From contig JAKUQR010000005.1 in NCBI GenBank assembly GCA_022450155.1, positions 1-64,000 on the forward strand: a DNA stretch of 64,000 nt, given 5' to 3'. A program made the position numbers and the translations under genes. This document shows, piece by piece, positions 10,510 to 20,131 of the stretch. The DNA is from Gammaproteobacteria bacterium (lineage in GTDB: Bacteria > Pseudomonadota > Gammaproteobacteria > Arenicellales > UBA868). The notes beneath the pieces are model-generated. The model ran no database searches, was not told the origin of the DNA, and worked only from the letters and a program-made list of their open reading frames with translations. The first letter of the stretch is position 1; each line of letters starts with the position of its first letter.

Positions 10510-13500
10510 ATGCGCCCGTTACCAGACGAATTCAAGCCAAGCTCCGATTCGACCCAGGCCACCCCCTGGCCTGATCTGTATGGCAGCGCCGAGGGATTTG
10601 CGATAACGCGCTTAGCTGATCGGCTGGAAAAGCCGGTGGTTGTCATCGCCAACGATTCTCGGCGGATGAAACTCCTGCAGGAGGAAATAGCTTTCTTCAT
10701 TCAGGACCATTCTACCCCACCCCTATTGTCTCTCTCAGACTGGGAGTGCCTGCCGTATGATGTTGTTTCACCTCAGCCAGAGGTCATATCGGACCGACTG
10801 AGAACACTTGCTCAAATCCCGCATCTCGAACGGGGCATCTTGCTTTCAACCGTACCCGCACTGATGCAAAGACTCCCCCCTTCTGACTACTTCTTGGGCC
10901 ACAGCTTTTTACTCGAGACTGGTCAGACAGTGGTTCCAGAGAATCTTCGAAAACGACTTCAGGAGGCTGGATATCTATCTGTATCGCAAGTTCTTTACCA
11001 GGGAGAGTATGCAGTTCGCGGCGGAGTCGTTGATATTTTCCCCATGGGCTGTAGCGACCCATTCAGGCTCGACCTCTTTGGGGACCAATTAGAAACCATC
11101 CGCTTGTTTGACCCAGCGTCACAAAGATCGTCTGCTACCAGAAGTTCCATAGAACTCCTCCCTGCTCGGGAGTATCCCACAGACAGCGACGCGATCACTC
11201 GGTTCCGGGCCAATTTTCGGCGTCAATTTGAAGGCGATCCACAGAAGCATCTAGTGTACCGAGAAATCAGTAAAGGCAATCTACCCGCGGGTCTGGATTT
11301 CTTTTGGCCATTATTTTATGGCGAGACCAATACCCTGTTTGAACATCTGCCCTCTAACGTCACGTGGGTCCTGGACAAAGGTTTTCGAGACAGCGTCGAC
11401 AGACAATGGGCATCGATCATTGACCGTCATAAACTGGCATGTCTCGTGCCCGAAAGACTCCCCCTGCCACCCGAACAACTGTACGCTTCGCCAACCGAAA
11501 TAATCCAGCGAGTGGATACTGAGACCAGGGCCTTTCTAGACACAAAATCACATGAGCAATCGGAGGGCGTTAAACCTGGTATTTTTTGGGTCGAACCGCG
11601 AAGCAACGAACCGTACAGTGCTGTAATTCAACATCTTCAACATACGCCTTGCAGGACTCTACTCGCGTTTGAATCCCAGGGCCGACAGGACATCATTAAC
11701 GAGGTTCTTGGAAGTCGTGACATGTACCCGACTAAAGTGGATGCATGGACTGAATTTGCGGACGAGGATGGCCCCCAACTCGCGACAATAATCTGTCGGC
11801 TCGAACGCGGTGCTGTTTTTCGGGCCTTGGGGTTGGAGGTCTTGACCGAAACCCAGATATTTGGCGAGCGGATTACTCACAAACCGAGGCGTGCCGCCCG
11901 ATCACGTGATCCTGAAAGTATCATCCAGTCGCTTGCCGAACTGAAGATTGACGATCCGGTGGTCCATGAAGATCACGGTGTAGGGCGCTACAGGGGCTTG
12001 AAGGTCATGCGCATATTGGAGCACGAGAGCGAACTGATGGTTATCGATTATCAGGGTGGCGACAAACTTTACGTGCCGATCTTGAACCTGCATCTGGTAA
12101 GCCGATACCTGGGCGGCGACTCCGAGACTGCGCCACTGCATAAACTAGGGTCCGAACAATGGGCCAAAGCTAAAGTCAGAGCCGTCAAGCGCACCCGCGA
12201 CACAGCCGCCGAACTGTTGGAAATACAGGCAATCCGGACGTCTCGAACCGGCAACGCCCTCGCTATACCGACGCCGGAATACTCGGAGTTCGTATCAAAG
12301 TTCGTTCACGAAGAGACGCCTGACCAGATCACCGTGATGGAGGATGTTCTGAGTGACCTGGTATCCGATCGGCCAATGGACCGGCTGGTCTGTGGCGATG
12401 TTGGATTCGGCAAAACCGAAATTGCACTTAGAGCTGCGTTTGTAGCGGTTCACAATGGGAAACAGGTTGCATTATTGGTGCCCACAACGTTACTGGCACA
12501 ACAGCACTTTGATACTTTTCTCGATCGTTTTTCCGACCAGCCTGTGAGTATCCGATGTATTTCCCGCCTGCAGACCACCAAAGAAGTTGAAAAGACCCTG
12601 GCAAATCTTCATAACGCCTCCCTAGATATCGTAATCGGAACACACCGCCTGTTACAGCCCGATGTATCTATTAAGAATCTAGGACTGTTAATCATAGACG
12701 AGGAACACCGGTTCGGCGTACGCCAAAAAGAGCACATCAAAAAACTTCGAAAGGTCGTGGATATCTTGACACTCACCGCAACCCCGATTCCCAGGACATT
12801 GAATTTCACCATGGCTGGGGTCCGTGACATTTCACTGATTGCTACACCACCCGAACAGCGCGTCGCTATCAAGACATTCATCCGAATCAGGCACGATGGT
12901 CTTATTCGGGAGGCCTGCCTGAGAGAGATAAACCGTGGCGGACAGATTTTCTTCTTACACAACCAGGTCAGATCTATCGGACGCGTAAGAGATGCGCTTC
13001 AGGCTCTCGTCCCAGAAGCAACCATTGGAATCGCGCACGGCCAGATGCCGGAATCGGAACTTGAAGTCGTGATGAGACACTTTCAACAACAGCGATTCAA
13101 CCTGATGGTGTGTAGCACCATCATAGAAAGTGGTATCGATATTCCCAACGCCAATACCATACTGATCGATCGCGCCGATCGTCTGGGGCTTGCACAACTG
13201 CACCAGATCAGAGGGCGTGTCGGGCGGTCAAGTCGACAGGCCTTTGCCTACCTACTTATACCCGATGAAATACCGATAACTGAGAGTGCATCAAAACGTC
13301 TTGAAGCAATCGCTTCCCTAGAAGGACTCGGTGCAGGATTTGCACTGGCATCCCACGATCTCGAGATCCGAGGTGCTGGAGAACTCCTCGGAGAGGAACA
13401 AAGCGGAACAATCGATGATATTGGATTTAGCCTTTATGCTGATTACCTCAATCGTGCTGTCAGGGATCTAACGAAACTCCCAGACGACAACGAAAACGTT

Positions 13501-13956
13501 CTCTACGAATCAGTTCGAACCGAGGTCGACCTCGATCTGCCAATTCTTTTCTCGGACAGTTATCTGCCCGACGTCCATACCCGATTGTTGCTGTATAAGC
13601 GAATCGCAAATGCACGAACTGCCGAAGAACTGTATGACTTGCAGTTGGAGACACTCGACCGATTTGGCCTGCTGCCCGAGGCCGCAAAGTCGGTCTTTGC
13701 TGTCAGCGACATCAAGTTAATAGCGACCGGCCTTGGGATAGAGAAAATTCAACTGGGACACAAAGGTGGCTTTGTGAAATTTTCCGAACATACCTTGCTG
13801 AATCCAATTTGTATCGTTGACCTTCTTGAATCCAGCAACGGTGAGATCCGCATGCAAGGCACCTATACGCTAAAGATCACTACATCTGTGCCCCTGCCAC
13901 AAGATAAAATCACCTACACAAAAAAGTTGTTGGCTCTATTGGGGGATAACTCATGA
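10510..13956 (+). CDS. mfd: transcription-repair coupling factor Mfd
   Basis: Mfd removes RNA polymerase stalled at lesions and recruits UvrA to the transcribed strand. The 1148-residue protein has an N-terminal UvrB-like region (to ~residue 340), an RNA-polymerase-interacting domain starting near residue 485 (DDPVVHEDHGVGRYRGL), and a RecG-like helicase. The helicase shows Walker A GDVGFGKTEIALRA near residue 638, the DEEH box IIDEEHRFGVRQ near 730, and GIDIPNANTILIDRADRLGL. A TRG motif and a C-terminal autoinhibitory domain follow. A possible -10 (TAGAAT, 10469-10474) lies upstream without a good -35. The gene stands alone, divergent from ispD and convergent with the polysaccharide cluster. 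Confidence 0.97.
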   Translation: MRPLPDEFKPSSDSTQATPWPDLYGSAEGFAITRLADRLEKPVVVIANDSRRMKLLQEEIAFFIQDHSTPPLLSLSDWECLPYDVVSPQPEVISDRLRTLAQIPHLERGILLSTVPALMQRLPPSDYFLGHSFLLETGQTVVPENLRKRLQEAGYLSVSQVLYQGEYAVRGGVVDIFPMGCSDPFRLDLFGDQLETIRLFDPASQRSSATRSSIELLPAREYPTDSDAITRFRANFRRQFEGDPQKHLVYREISKGNLPAGLDFFWPLFYGETNTLFEHLPSNVTWVLDKGFRDSVDRQWASIIDRHKLACLVPERLPLPPEQLYASPTEIIQRVDTETRAFLDTKSHEQSEGVKPGIFWVEPRSNEPYSAVIQHLQHTPCRTLLAFESQGRQDIINEVLGSRDMYPTKVDAWTEFADEDGPQLATIICRLERGAVFRALGLEVLTETQIFGERITHKPRRAARSRDPESIIQSLAELKIDDPVVHEDHGVGRYRGLKVMRILEHESELMVIDYQGGDKLYVPILNLHLVSRYLGGDSETAPLHKLGSEQWAKAKVRAVKRTRDTAAELLEIQAIRTSRTGNALAIPTPEYSEFVSKFVHEETPDQITVMEDVLSDLVSDRPMDRLVCGDVGFGKTEIALRAAFVAVHNGKQVALLVPTTLLAQQHFDTFLDRFSDQPVSIRCISRLQTTKEVEKTLANLHNASLDIVIGTHRLLQPDVSIKNLGLLIIDEEHRFGVRQKEHIKKLRKVVDILTLTATPIPRTLNFTMAGVRDISLIATPPEQRVAIKTFIRIRHDGLIREACLREINRGGQIFFLHNQVRSIGRVRDALQALVPEATIGIAHGQMPESELEVVMRHFQQQRFNLMVCSTIIESGIDIPNANTILIDRADRLGLAQLHQIRGRVGRSSRQAFAYLLIPDEIPITESASKRLEAIASLEGLGAGFALASHDLEIRGAGELLGEEQSGTIDDIGFSLYADYLNRAVRDLTKLPDDNENVLYESVRTEVDLDLPILFSDSYLPDVHTRLLLYKRIANARTAEELYDLQLETLDRFGLLPEAAKSVFAVSDIKLIATGLGIEKIQLGHKGGFVKFSEHTLLNPICIVDLLESSNGEIRMQGTYTLKITTSVPLPQDKITYTKKLLALLGDNS

Positions 13957-14054
13957 ATCAGAGCTAGTGCCTGTTTTAGCGGCTAACCCAGACCTATGGT
14001 TTGAATCAGACTCTGCCAGGTTCACGGCTATACCGTTGTACCAGAGGTGAACTA

Positions 14055-15962
14055 TCAACGCGAGAAACTGATCACTTGGGCAGAGTCAGTCTCCTCCACT
14101 AGTTTTCTCTGCATGTATTCCGGCACTAATTCCTTCATGATCTGCTCGATTGCATCAGTGTCGGATTGCTGACATTTAGAAGTCAGCAACCTAACAGCAT
14201 TCACAACTGAATCGCTGTTTAGGACCCTACTTTCAGCTAGATTGATCTGCTGGTGCAGTGTTTTCCCAAGTATCTCCTCGTGATGAAACAGTTCCTCCAC
14301 CAGTTTTTCGCCTGGTCGAAGGCCGGTATAAACAATTTCAATCTCTCGGCCGGGTATCAGGCCGGCCATACGAATGAGTTGTTTTGCGAGATAGGAAATC
14401 TTGATCGGTTCCCCCATGTCAAGCACAAATATTTCACTGCCCTGTCCCTGAACACACGCCTGCATGATCAATTGACACGCTTCCGATATTGTCATAAAGA
14501 ATCGCGTCACATCGGGATGGGTGACGGTGACTGGTCCGCCCTCTTCGATCTGTTTCTCAAATAGCGGTACCACACTGCCCGCAGACCCCAGTACGTTACC
14601 GAAACGTACGGTTATAAAAGCGACCCCGGACTGTGTGTTTCGAGCCTGAACCAGGACCTCAGCCATGCGTTTGGTTGCACCCATGATACTCGTCGGGTTG
14701 ACCGCTTTATCGGTCGAAATCAGAACAAATTTTTCGCAACCAGTTTCACAACTCACTCGCGCCATTACATCTGTCCCAACCACATTATTTCGGACAGCTT
14801 CCCGGACTTGCTCTTGCAGCGAAGGGACGTGTTTGTAGGCTGCCGCATGAAACACGATATCCGGCATATACTGGTTGAATACTGCTCTGACCCCGGGTTC
14901 ATCACATACATCTCCCAGCCGCGCATGTAATGCTATATCCGGGTGCTTGTTCTCTATTTCGTGACCGATCCTATACAAGTTGAATTCACTCTGGTCCAGC
15001 AATATCAGCGATGCCGGGTTCAATCGAACCACTTGGCGACATAACTCACTGCCAATGGACCCTCCCGCACCCGTTATGAGCACGTTCTTACCGGTCAGGC
15101 CGCTTGAAATTAGGTCGATATCGAGCGACACCGGATCTCGACCCAATAGATCATCCAACGCGACTGGTCTCAGATCCCGACTGCGAGCAGTTCCATCCAG
15201 TATGTCCTGCACCTTAGGCAAGGTACGGTAGGAGACCTGCGCCTGCTCACAGTAATCTACGATACGCCGCATGTCCTGTGTCACGGCACTGGGTATCGCA
15301 AGCAATACCAGTTCGATGCGTAACTCTTTGGCCACTCTGGGTAACGCTGAACACGCGTCAACCACCCGAACTCCCTGAATATGGCGTCCTTTCTTATCCG
15401 GATCGTCGTCTAGATAGGCTATCGGCTCGTACAGTACCGGTGTTGAGTTCCTGAGATCCCTGACCAACATATCGCCAGCCACACCAGCACCAATTACTAA
15501 AACCCGCTTACCGGACCCACTCGGTCCAGCGCGTGTGTGATAAGCGCGATAAATCAACCGGTTGGCTACCAGCAATCCGATAAGCAGCACACTATGTAGT
15601 GGAAAGACAGACCTCGGCACAGCCTCAAGCCGGGTTGCAAGAAAAATCGCAACCGCGATCAAGGCTGTTCCAAAGAATACCGACTTAACGATGGCAGAGA
15701 CGTCCGGCGCAGATGTAAATCGCCATGCACCTCTAGGAACCGCAAATGCAAGCGACATCGCCACATGGAGCAGGACCACCAAGGGCAGCATTGCGATTGC
15801 CTGGTCTAGAAAAGGCTGCGGGATAGTATCGAGATTAAAACGAAACCAGTAGGCCACTAACCAGGCGATGATGACCATCAACGCGTCATGCAGGATCACT
15901 GGCCAGCGACCGGCGTAGTACCTCAACTCCTCGACTGCGTTTTCGCTGTTACTGCTCTTCAT
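14055..15962 (-). CDS. CapD/WbpM-type nucleotide-sugar 4,6-dehydratase
   Basis: The 635-residue membrane-bound enzyme belongs to the WbpM/PglF/CapD family, which converts UDP-GlcNAc to its 4-keto-6-deoxy form as a precursor of N-acetylated deoxy sugars. Four hydrophobic N-terminal segments (residues ~25-130) are followed by a first Rossmann fold (VLVIGAGVAGDMLVRDL) and then the catalytic SDR domain. The latter carries VLITGAGGSIGSELCRQV, HAAAYKHVPSLQ, and STDKAVNPTSIMGATKRMAE, where Met-Lys replace the usual Tyr-Lys pair. UDP-GlcNAc as substrate is the family norm and is not proven here. It overlaps the upstream transferase gene by 14 bases and is the last gene of the polysaccharide cluster. 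Confidence 0.9.
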   Translation of the reverse strand: MKSSNSENAVEELRYYAGRWPVILHDALMVIIAWLVAYWFRFNLDTIPQPFLDQAIAMLPLVVLLHVAMSLAFAVPRGAWRFTSAPDVSAIVKSVFFGTALIAVAIFLATRLEAVPRSVFPLHSVLLIGLLVANRLIYRAYHTRAGPSGSGKRVLVIGAGVAGDMLVRDLRNSTPVLYEPIAYLDDDPDKKGRHIQGVRVVDACSALPRVAKELRIELVLLAIPSAVTQDMRRIVDYCEQAQVSYRTLPKVQDILDGTARSRDLRPVALDDLLGRDPVSLDIDLISSGLTGKNVLITGAGGSIGSELCRQVVRLNPASLILLDQSEFNLYRIGHEIENKHPDIALHARLGDVCDEPGVRAVFNQYMPDIVFHAAAYKHVPSLQEQVREAVRNNVVGTDVMARVSCETGCEKFVLISTDKAVNPTSIMGATKRMAEVLVQARNTQSGVAFITVRFGNVLGSAGSVVPLFEKQIEEGGPVTVTHPDVTRFFMTISEACQLIMQACVQGQGSEIFVLDMGEPIKISYLAKQLIRMAGLIPGREIEIVYTGLRPGEKLVEELFHHEEILGKTLHQQINLAESRVLNSDSVVNAVRLLTSKCQQSDTDAIEQIMKELVPEYMQRKLVEETDSAQVISFSR

Positions 15963-16989
15963 TTTGACTAAGGCGCGCCCGTTCTTTTCGTCGCACTGCC
16001 AGTCCGCAGCCCGCCAGTGTCACAAGGCCCAGCATGATCCAGAACCATTGTGGACCGAACCCGTGGATCAGAAACGTAGCGTAAATCGACAAGCATAGCG
16101 TAATCACCACAGCCAACAATGTCACTTGTGCGTGATTATAGCCAAGACGAACCAGTCGCTGGTAGAAATGACTCGAATGCGCTTCCCACCAGCGTTCACG
16201 CCTTAGAATGCGGGCAGAAAGTGTTAGAGTCGCATCACAGAACACCACACCGTAGAGAAGCACAAACGCTTCGACCGGCAAGCGATATGAAGTCCAGCCG
16301 ATGATCCCCATTACTGCAAAATACATTCCCAATGTAAGACTTCCAATATCACCGAGAAAAACACGCGCAGGTCGCCAATTAAGGATAGAAAAACCGATCA
16401 AAGCACCCGCAAGCGTCAGGTTCAACAACACAAGGTTGGGGGCACCTGCCTGGTGGAACCAGAACGCCAAGACGATTGTCGCAATCGTCGACTGCGTCGC
16501 GATCAATCCATCAATACCGTCCATAAAATTGAACAGATTAGTCATCCACACGACCCAGACCACGAGTTCAATAAACAGCAGCCAGTAGGGCTGCTCCAGA
16601 CGATAACCGGCAATATGAATACCCTGTGAGCGCGCAAGTAGATATACCATGATGCAGGCGATCACAACCTGTATGAAAATTCTCGACCGGATCGTCAAAT
16701 TACGCCGATCGTCAAACCATCCCAGTACTGCGATGCACCCGAGTAACAGTGCGATCAATACATCCAACACAGTGATCGATTCGAGGATCAACTGATAAAT
16801 TGCGATCAGTGATACTGTCGCAACAATAATCACTATCCCACCACCCCTGGGAACAACTTGACTGTGCAGACTGCGGGTATTAGGTCGATCTGGAACCAGA
16901 ATACTCGAGTTGTGCTGTAAAAGGTAAGACAGCAGGCTATAAGTGGCGAGGCTACTCAGTAGCAGCAACAGCGCGGAGACAGGCGTCAT
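15949..16989 (-). CDS. WecA/WbpL-type undecaprenyl-phosphate glycosyl-1-phosphate transferase
   Basis: This multi-pass membrane protein (346 aa, about ten hydrophobic segments) belongs to the MraY/WecA superfamily. It starts a polysaccharide chain by moving a sugar 1-phosphate from a UDP-sugar onto undecaprenyl phosphate. Diagnostic cytoplasmic-loop motifs are SLHSQVVPRGGG, the FNFMDGIDGLIATQS metal-binding loop, and NWRPARVFLGDIGSLTLGM. The genomic pairing with a WbpM-like dehydratase resembles wbpL-wbpM of Pseudomonas O-antigen loci, so FucNAc- or QuiNAc-1-phosphate is a likely donor by inference. The ATG is clear and the 3' end overlaps the dehydratase gene. Confidence 0.9.
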   Translation of the reverse strand: MTPVSALLLLLSSLATYSLLSYLLQHNSSILVPDRPNTRSLHSQVVPRGGGIVIIVATVSLIAIYQLILESITVLDVLIALLLGCIAVLGWFDDRRNLTIRSRIFIQVVIACIMVYLLARSQGIHIAGYRLEQPYWLLFIELVVWVVWMTNLFNFMDGIDGLIATQSTIATIVLAFWFHQAGAPNLVLLNLTLAGALIGFSILNWRPARVFLGDIGSLTLGMYFAVMGIIGWTSYRLPVEAFVLLYGVVFCDATLTLSARILRRERWWEAHSSHFYQRLVRLGYNHAQVTLLAVVITLCLSIYATFLIHGFGPQWFWIMLGLVTLAGCGLAVRRKERARLSQNEEQ

Positions 16990-17035
16990 AAGGTTATGTC
17001 GGTTTTAGGTCGTGACAAACAACAACAGCCATCTT

Positions 17036-18601
17036 TCAATTGTACAGAGGTCGGATACGTCGACTGAACCGCCCCAAACAGTCCTTCAGGATATGGTGGG
17101 TGCTTGCTTCTGCCACCTGCTCATTGATGCCGACGAGGGCATCAAGACACAGTTCTGAAATATCATCAACATGGACTCGTTGGTGACCATCAATCAGAAA
17201 CTGATGTTGACTGTTCGAATCAGAAATAGAATCTAACATGTTGTTATTATGCAGATTAGTATAGTTTTTATGGCTGACATGATTAAGCCACGACTGCAAG
17301 ACGAATGGCCCTCGTTCGAGCCAGCCAGCTGTTGTTTCGGACACTGGTGGTTTCTCGTCAGTGCTGTTTTGTTCAACTGCCTTGGCTTCAACTCTGGTCT
17401 CCAGCAGCAGCTGTAAGCTGAAGGCTCGATGTGCAAATCGCTGTTGATAGGTCGTCAGTCGATCAGCGGATCCTAAACATATGATGCAGCTAAACTCAGG
17501 CCAGTCTCTGTCAGGCACCTTTGCAGTGTATTCTGACGTAATCCAGGTAACCCGAGGTATTCGGGGTGCTGTTTGAGGGTCGGTTGTTTCTACAAATACG
17601 ACGTAACCCCGGGCTGCCAGTCGCATCACAACCGAACGCACTAATCGGGACTGCGCTCCGATGACGAGCACACCGTTACCGTTTGTCTCAGGCCAGGAGC
17701 CTTCGAACTGACCTGGATCTTTACCGCAACTCGCCTCGGGTTTAGCAAGATCGGCCAAACTTTTTACCTTTAAATGTGACTGCGACATCAACGATATCGC
17801 ATAAGCGGCGAAGGAATGCCGGTTTGAATGTTTCCTAAAGTAAGTCATCAGCGAGTGATGCTTATGGCGGGCAATTTCAACCGAATTAACGCCGCTTGAT
17901 ACAGCCCCCACATGTACAGCCGATACGCCTGGATTGAACACAACTTTAGACCCCGCTTCCCTGACCCGCCGACAGAGATCCAGATCTTCGAAATGAAGAA
18001 AATAGTCTTCATCCATCCCGCCCAACTCGTTGTAGAGTGACTTCCTGATGGCAAAAAAAGAACCTGACACCGCATCCACATCAATGCTATCTTGTGGCAT
18101 TGGTTCGTTTGTCATATCTATTGTTGGCATATTCCTGAGTGGGAATAATTTGCCCAACATCTTGCCAATAGTTCGGATCAGCGTCACATCGTGGCGTCTA
18201 CAACCTGCCTGCTCGCGCCCGTGAATTCCAAATACCAATCCACCCACTAAACCGACTTCTTGCTGATCCTTTAACAATCTGCACAGTCGATCAATGGTGT
18301 GTGGCCACACCAAGCAATCTGGATTGATGACGACCAAAATATCCCCTGATGCGACCGACGCGCCAATATTGACGGCCGCAGAGAATCCCAGATTTCGATC
18401 GTTTTGGATGTATTTTTCATTTTGCCTCCCGTTACATCCCAGTGCCCAAATTTTGCTGATATCCCTTGAGTGATTATCGACCACGATCAACTCCACTGCT
18501 GGGGTCGATTTTCTGATTCGCTCAATGCATAGCCCAAGGAACGCACCCGCATTGTAATTAACCACGATGGCAGAAACAGCCGGACAGGTGTATGGGTTCA
18601 T
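17036..18601 (-). CDS. GT2 glycosyltransferase fused to a degenerate Rossmann/epimerase-like domain
   Basis: Residues 1 to ~285 are a rhamnosyltransferase-like GT-A enzyme (family GT2). The evidence is AIVVNYNAGAFLGLCIERI, ELIVVDNHS, NLGFSAAVNIGA, the DxD-like INPDCLVW, and the acceptor loop FLHFEDLDLCRRVREAG. After a linker, residues ~306-521 read GNGVLVIGAQSRLVRSVVMRL, a dinucleotide-binding-like glycine turn. Near residue 475 comes VHVDDISELCLDALVG, typical of extended SDR sugar epimerases. The YxxxK catalytic motif is not visible, so the second domain may be non-catalytic. The product is predicted cytoplasmic and adds a sugar to the growing O-polysaccharide; donor and acceptor are unknown. 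It lies between wzt and the WecA-like gene. Confidence 0.8.
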   Translation of the reverse strand: MNPYTCPAVSAIVVNYNAGAFLGLCIERIRKSTPAVELIVVDNHSRDISKIWALGCNGRQNEKYIQNDRNLGFSAAVNIGASVASGDILVVINPDCLVWPHTIDRLCRLLKDQQEVGLVGGLVFGIHGREQAGCRRHDVTLIRTIGKMLGKLFPLRNMPTIDMTNEPMPQDSIDVDAVSGSFFAIRKSLYNELGGMDEDYFLHFEDLDLCRRVREAGSKVVFNPGVSAVHVGAVSSGVNSVEIARHKHHSLMTYFRKHSNRHSFAAYAISLMSQSHLKVKSLADLAKPEASCGKDPGQFEGSWPETNGNGVLVIGAQSRLVRSVVMRLAARGYVVFVETTDPQTAPRIPRVTWITSEYTAKVPDRDWPEFSCIICLGSADRLTTYQQRFAHRAFSLQLLLETRVEAKAVEQNSTDEKPPVSETTAGWLERGPFVLQSWLNHVSHKNYTNLHNNNMLDSISDSNSQHQFLIDGHQRVHVDDISELCLDALVGINEQVAEASTHHILKDCLGRFSRRIRPLYN

Positions 18602-18796
18602 ATCAACGCGATTTCGACAGTTTCAAAACCGCCCCCTGATCGATCGCCTATCTTGGTAAAGGCCAACAATCTCTGCCGGGAATAGTCGTAAACCGCGCGG
18701 ATTGCTTGAATTCTGTAACATCACCACTGCTCGACCTGAAATACGTTTTGCTCTGTGATCCTCTCCTGTGGTCCGAAACAACCCGTGGGCCGCCCA

Positions 18797-20131
18797 TCAA
18801 ACTTCACTAATGGACATGTTCATTTGAGCAAGTCCAAATCCGCCATAGTCACCTCTGACAGTAAGATGTATCAGGTCGTATCGACGGTCTATCGCGATGT
18901 TGTCACGCTCTCCGTCATCCAGCGCGACACCAAGTGATATGAAATATTCACCTGGCACCAGGTTTAGATCGAACTGAAAACGGACGACGACGGTCATTCC
19001 AGCCTTACCATGGCTGACATCTATAGCGCGTTCCCTAGTGTTAGTCCCATAGACCGTCTGGCCGTCGACAGTTTTAACAGTGCAGCCATAGATCAGGTCA
19101 GTTAATTCCTGGAAAAAGCGAACATGGACCATCAATTCTAGGTTTTCTCCGGACTCGAATACCACCTGGTCGTCGCCAGAGTTAGACTTAAGCTGGTAGT
19201 CCATTATGGCTGCTCGCCGGTCTCCCCAGCGATATTCGTTAGGGTTGTATGATCGCCGCTGCTTACAGTGGTCCTGAGCTAAATCGGATGACGCTGGCGC
19301 AGCCCAGGCTGGGCTGGTGTCAGCATCCGTCTGATCGCCTTCAGTAGCTTCCTCACTGGGGCCAACCTTCCTCGGTTGCTGAACCTCACTTCCGAACAGG
19401 TGTTCCAGATAGGCCTGGATCACGGCCTTGGGCTCTCCAATAGCTTCTATGTTGCCTGCATTCAAAAAAACAGCCCTTGAACAGTGATTTTGGATCAGTT
19501 CGACCGAATGTGAGACGAACAGTATTGTTTTCCCAGATGCCTGCATCTCCTGGAACCGCCTATAACATTTACGCTGGAACCGGATATCACCTACGGCCAG
19601 CGCTTCGTCAACGATCAGAATATCTGGATCTGAACTGATAGCTGTTGCAAATGCCAGCCTCACGTACATCCCACTGGAATAGGTGCTGACGGGGTGATCA
19701 ATAAATGCTCCGATATCAGCAAATTGGAGAAGCTCGTTCAACTTAGCCTCCAGGCTATGCTTTGGAATACCCAATATTGAAGCATTGAGATAGACGTTTT
19801 CACGGCCTGTGAATCTGGGATTGAACCCTGCACCCAGTTCCAACAGAGCAGACACTGTGCCCTGTCGTACGACCTCACCATGCGTGGGAGACAAGGTACC
19901 CGAGATAATCTCAAGCAGGGTCGATTTTCCAGACCCATTGGGTCCGATAATTCCGATTGTCTCACCTTGAAACACCTCAAACGAAATATTATCCAACGCC
20001 GTAAACTCATGGTGATATTTTCGACCGCGTATCGAATACAGCTCCCTTATTCTGTCCATCGGTCGGTTATAGATCCTATAGACCTTCCCCAACTCAGTCA
20101 CTGTCAACGCCGATACAGTGTCAGAGCACAT
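18797..20131 (-). CDS. wzt: O-polysaccharide ABC exporter ATPase Wzt
   Basis: This ATPase powers export of undecaprenyl-linked polysaccharide through Wzm. The nucleotide-binding domain occupies residues ~1-250: Walker A GPNGSGKST, a signature STYSSGMYVRLAFA, Walker B ILIVDEALAVGD, and switch histidine FVSHS. The C-terminal ~150 residues are a beta-rich Wzt-type carbohydrate-binding domain (from YRWGDRRAAIMDYQL on). This domain is known in the family to recognise the modified chain terminus and so set chain length. I chose the ATG at 20131, preceded by AAAGGA and overlapping the end of wzm by 11 bases, over a longer frame starting 63 bases earlier, because the extra residues look unlike the family. 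No terminal-capping enzyme (WbdD-like) is seen nearby. Confidence 0.92.
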   Translation of the reverse strand: MCSDTVSALTVTELGKVYRIYNRPMDRIRELYSIRGRKYHHEFTALDNISFEVFQGETIGIIGPNGSGKSTLLEIISGTLSPTHGEVVRQGTVSALLELGAGFNPRFTGRENVYLNASILGIPKHSLEAKLNELLQFADIGAFIDHPVSTYSSGMYVRLAFATAISSDPDILIVDEALAVGDIRFQRKCYRRFQEMQASGKTILFVSHSVELIQNHCSRAVFLNAGNIEAIGEPKAVIQAYLEHLFGSEVQQPRKVGPSEEATEGDQTDADTSPAWAAPASSDLAQDHCKQRRSYNPNEYRWGDRRAAIMDYQLKSNSGDDQVVFESGENLELMVHVRFFQELTDLIYGCTVKTVDGQTVYGTNTRERAIDVSHGKAGMTVVVRFQFDLNLVPGEYFISLGVALDDGERDNIAIDRRYDLIHLTVRGDYGGFGLAQMNMSISEV

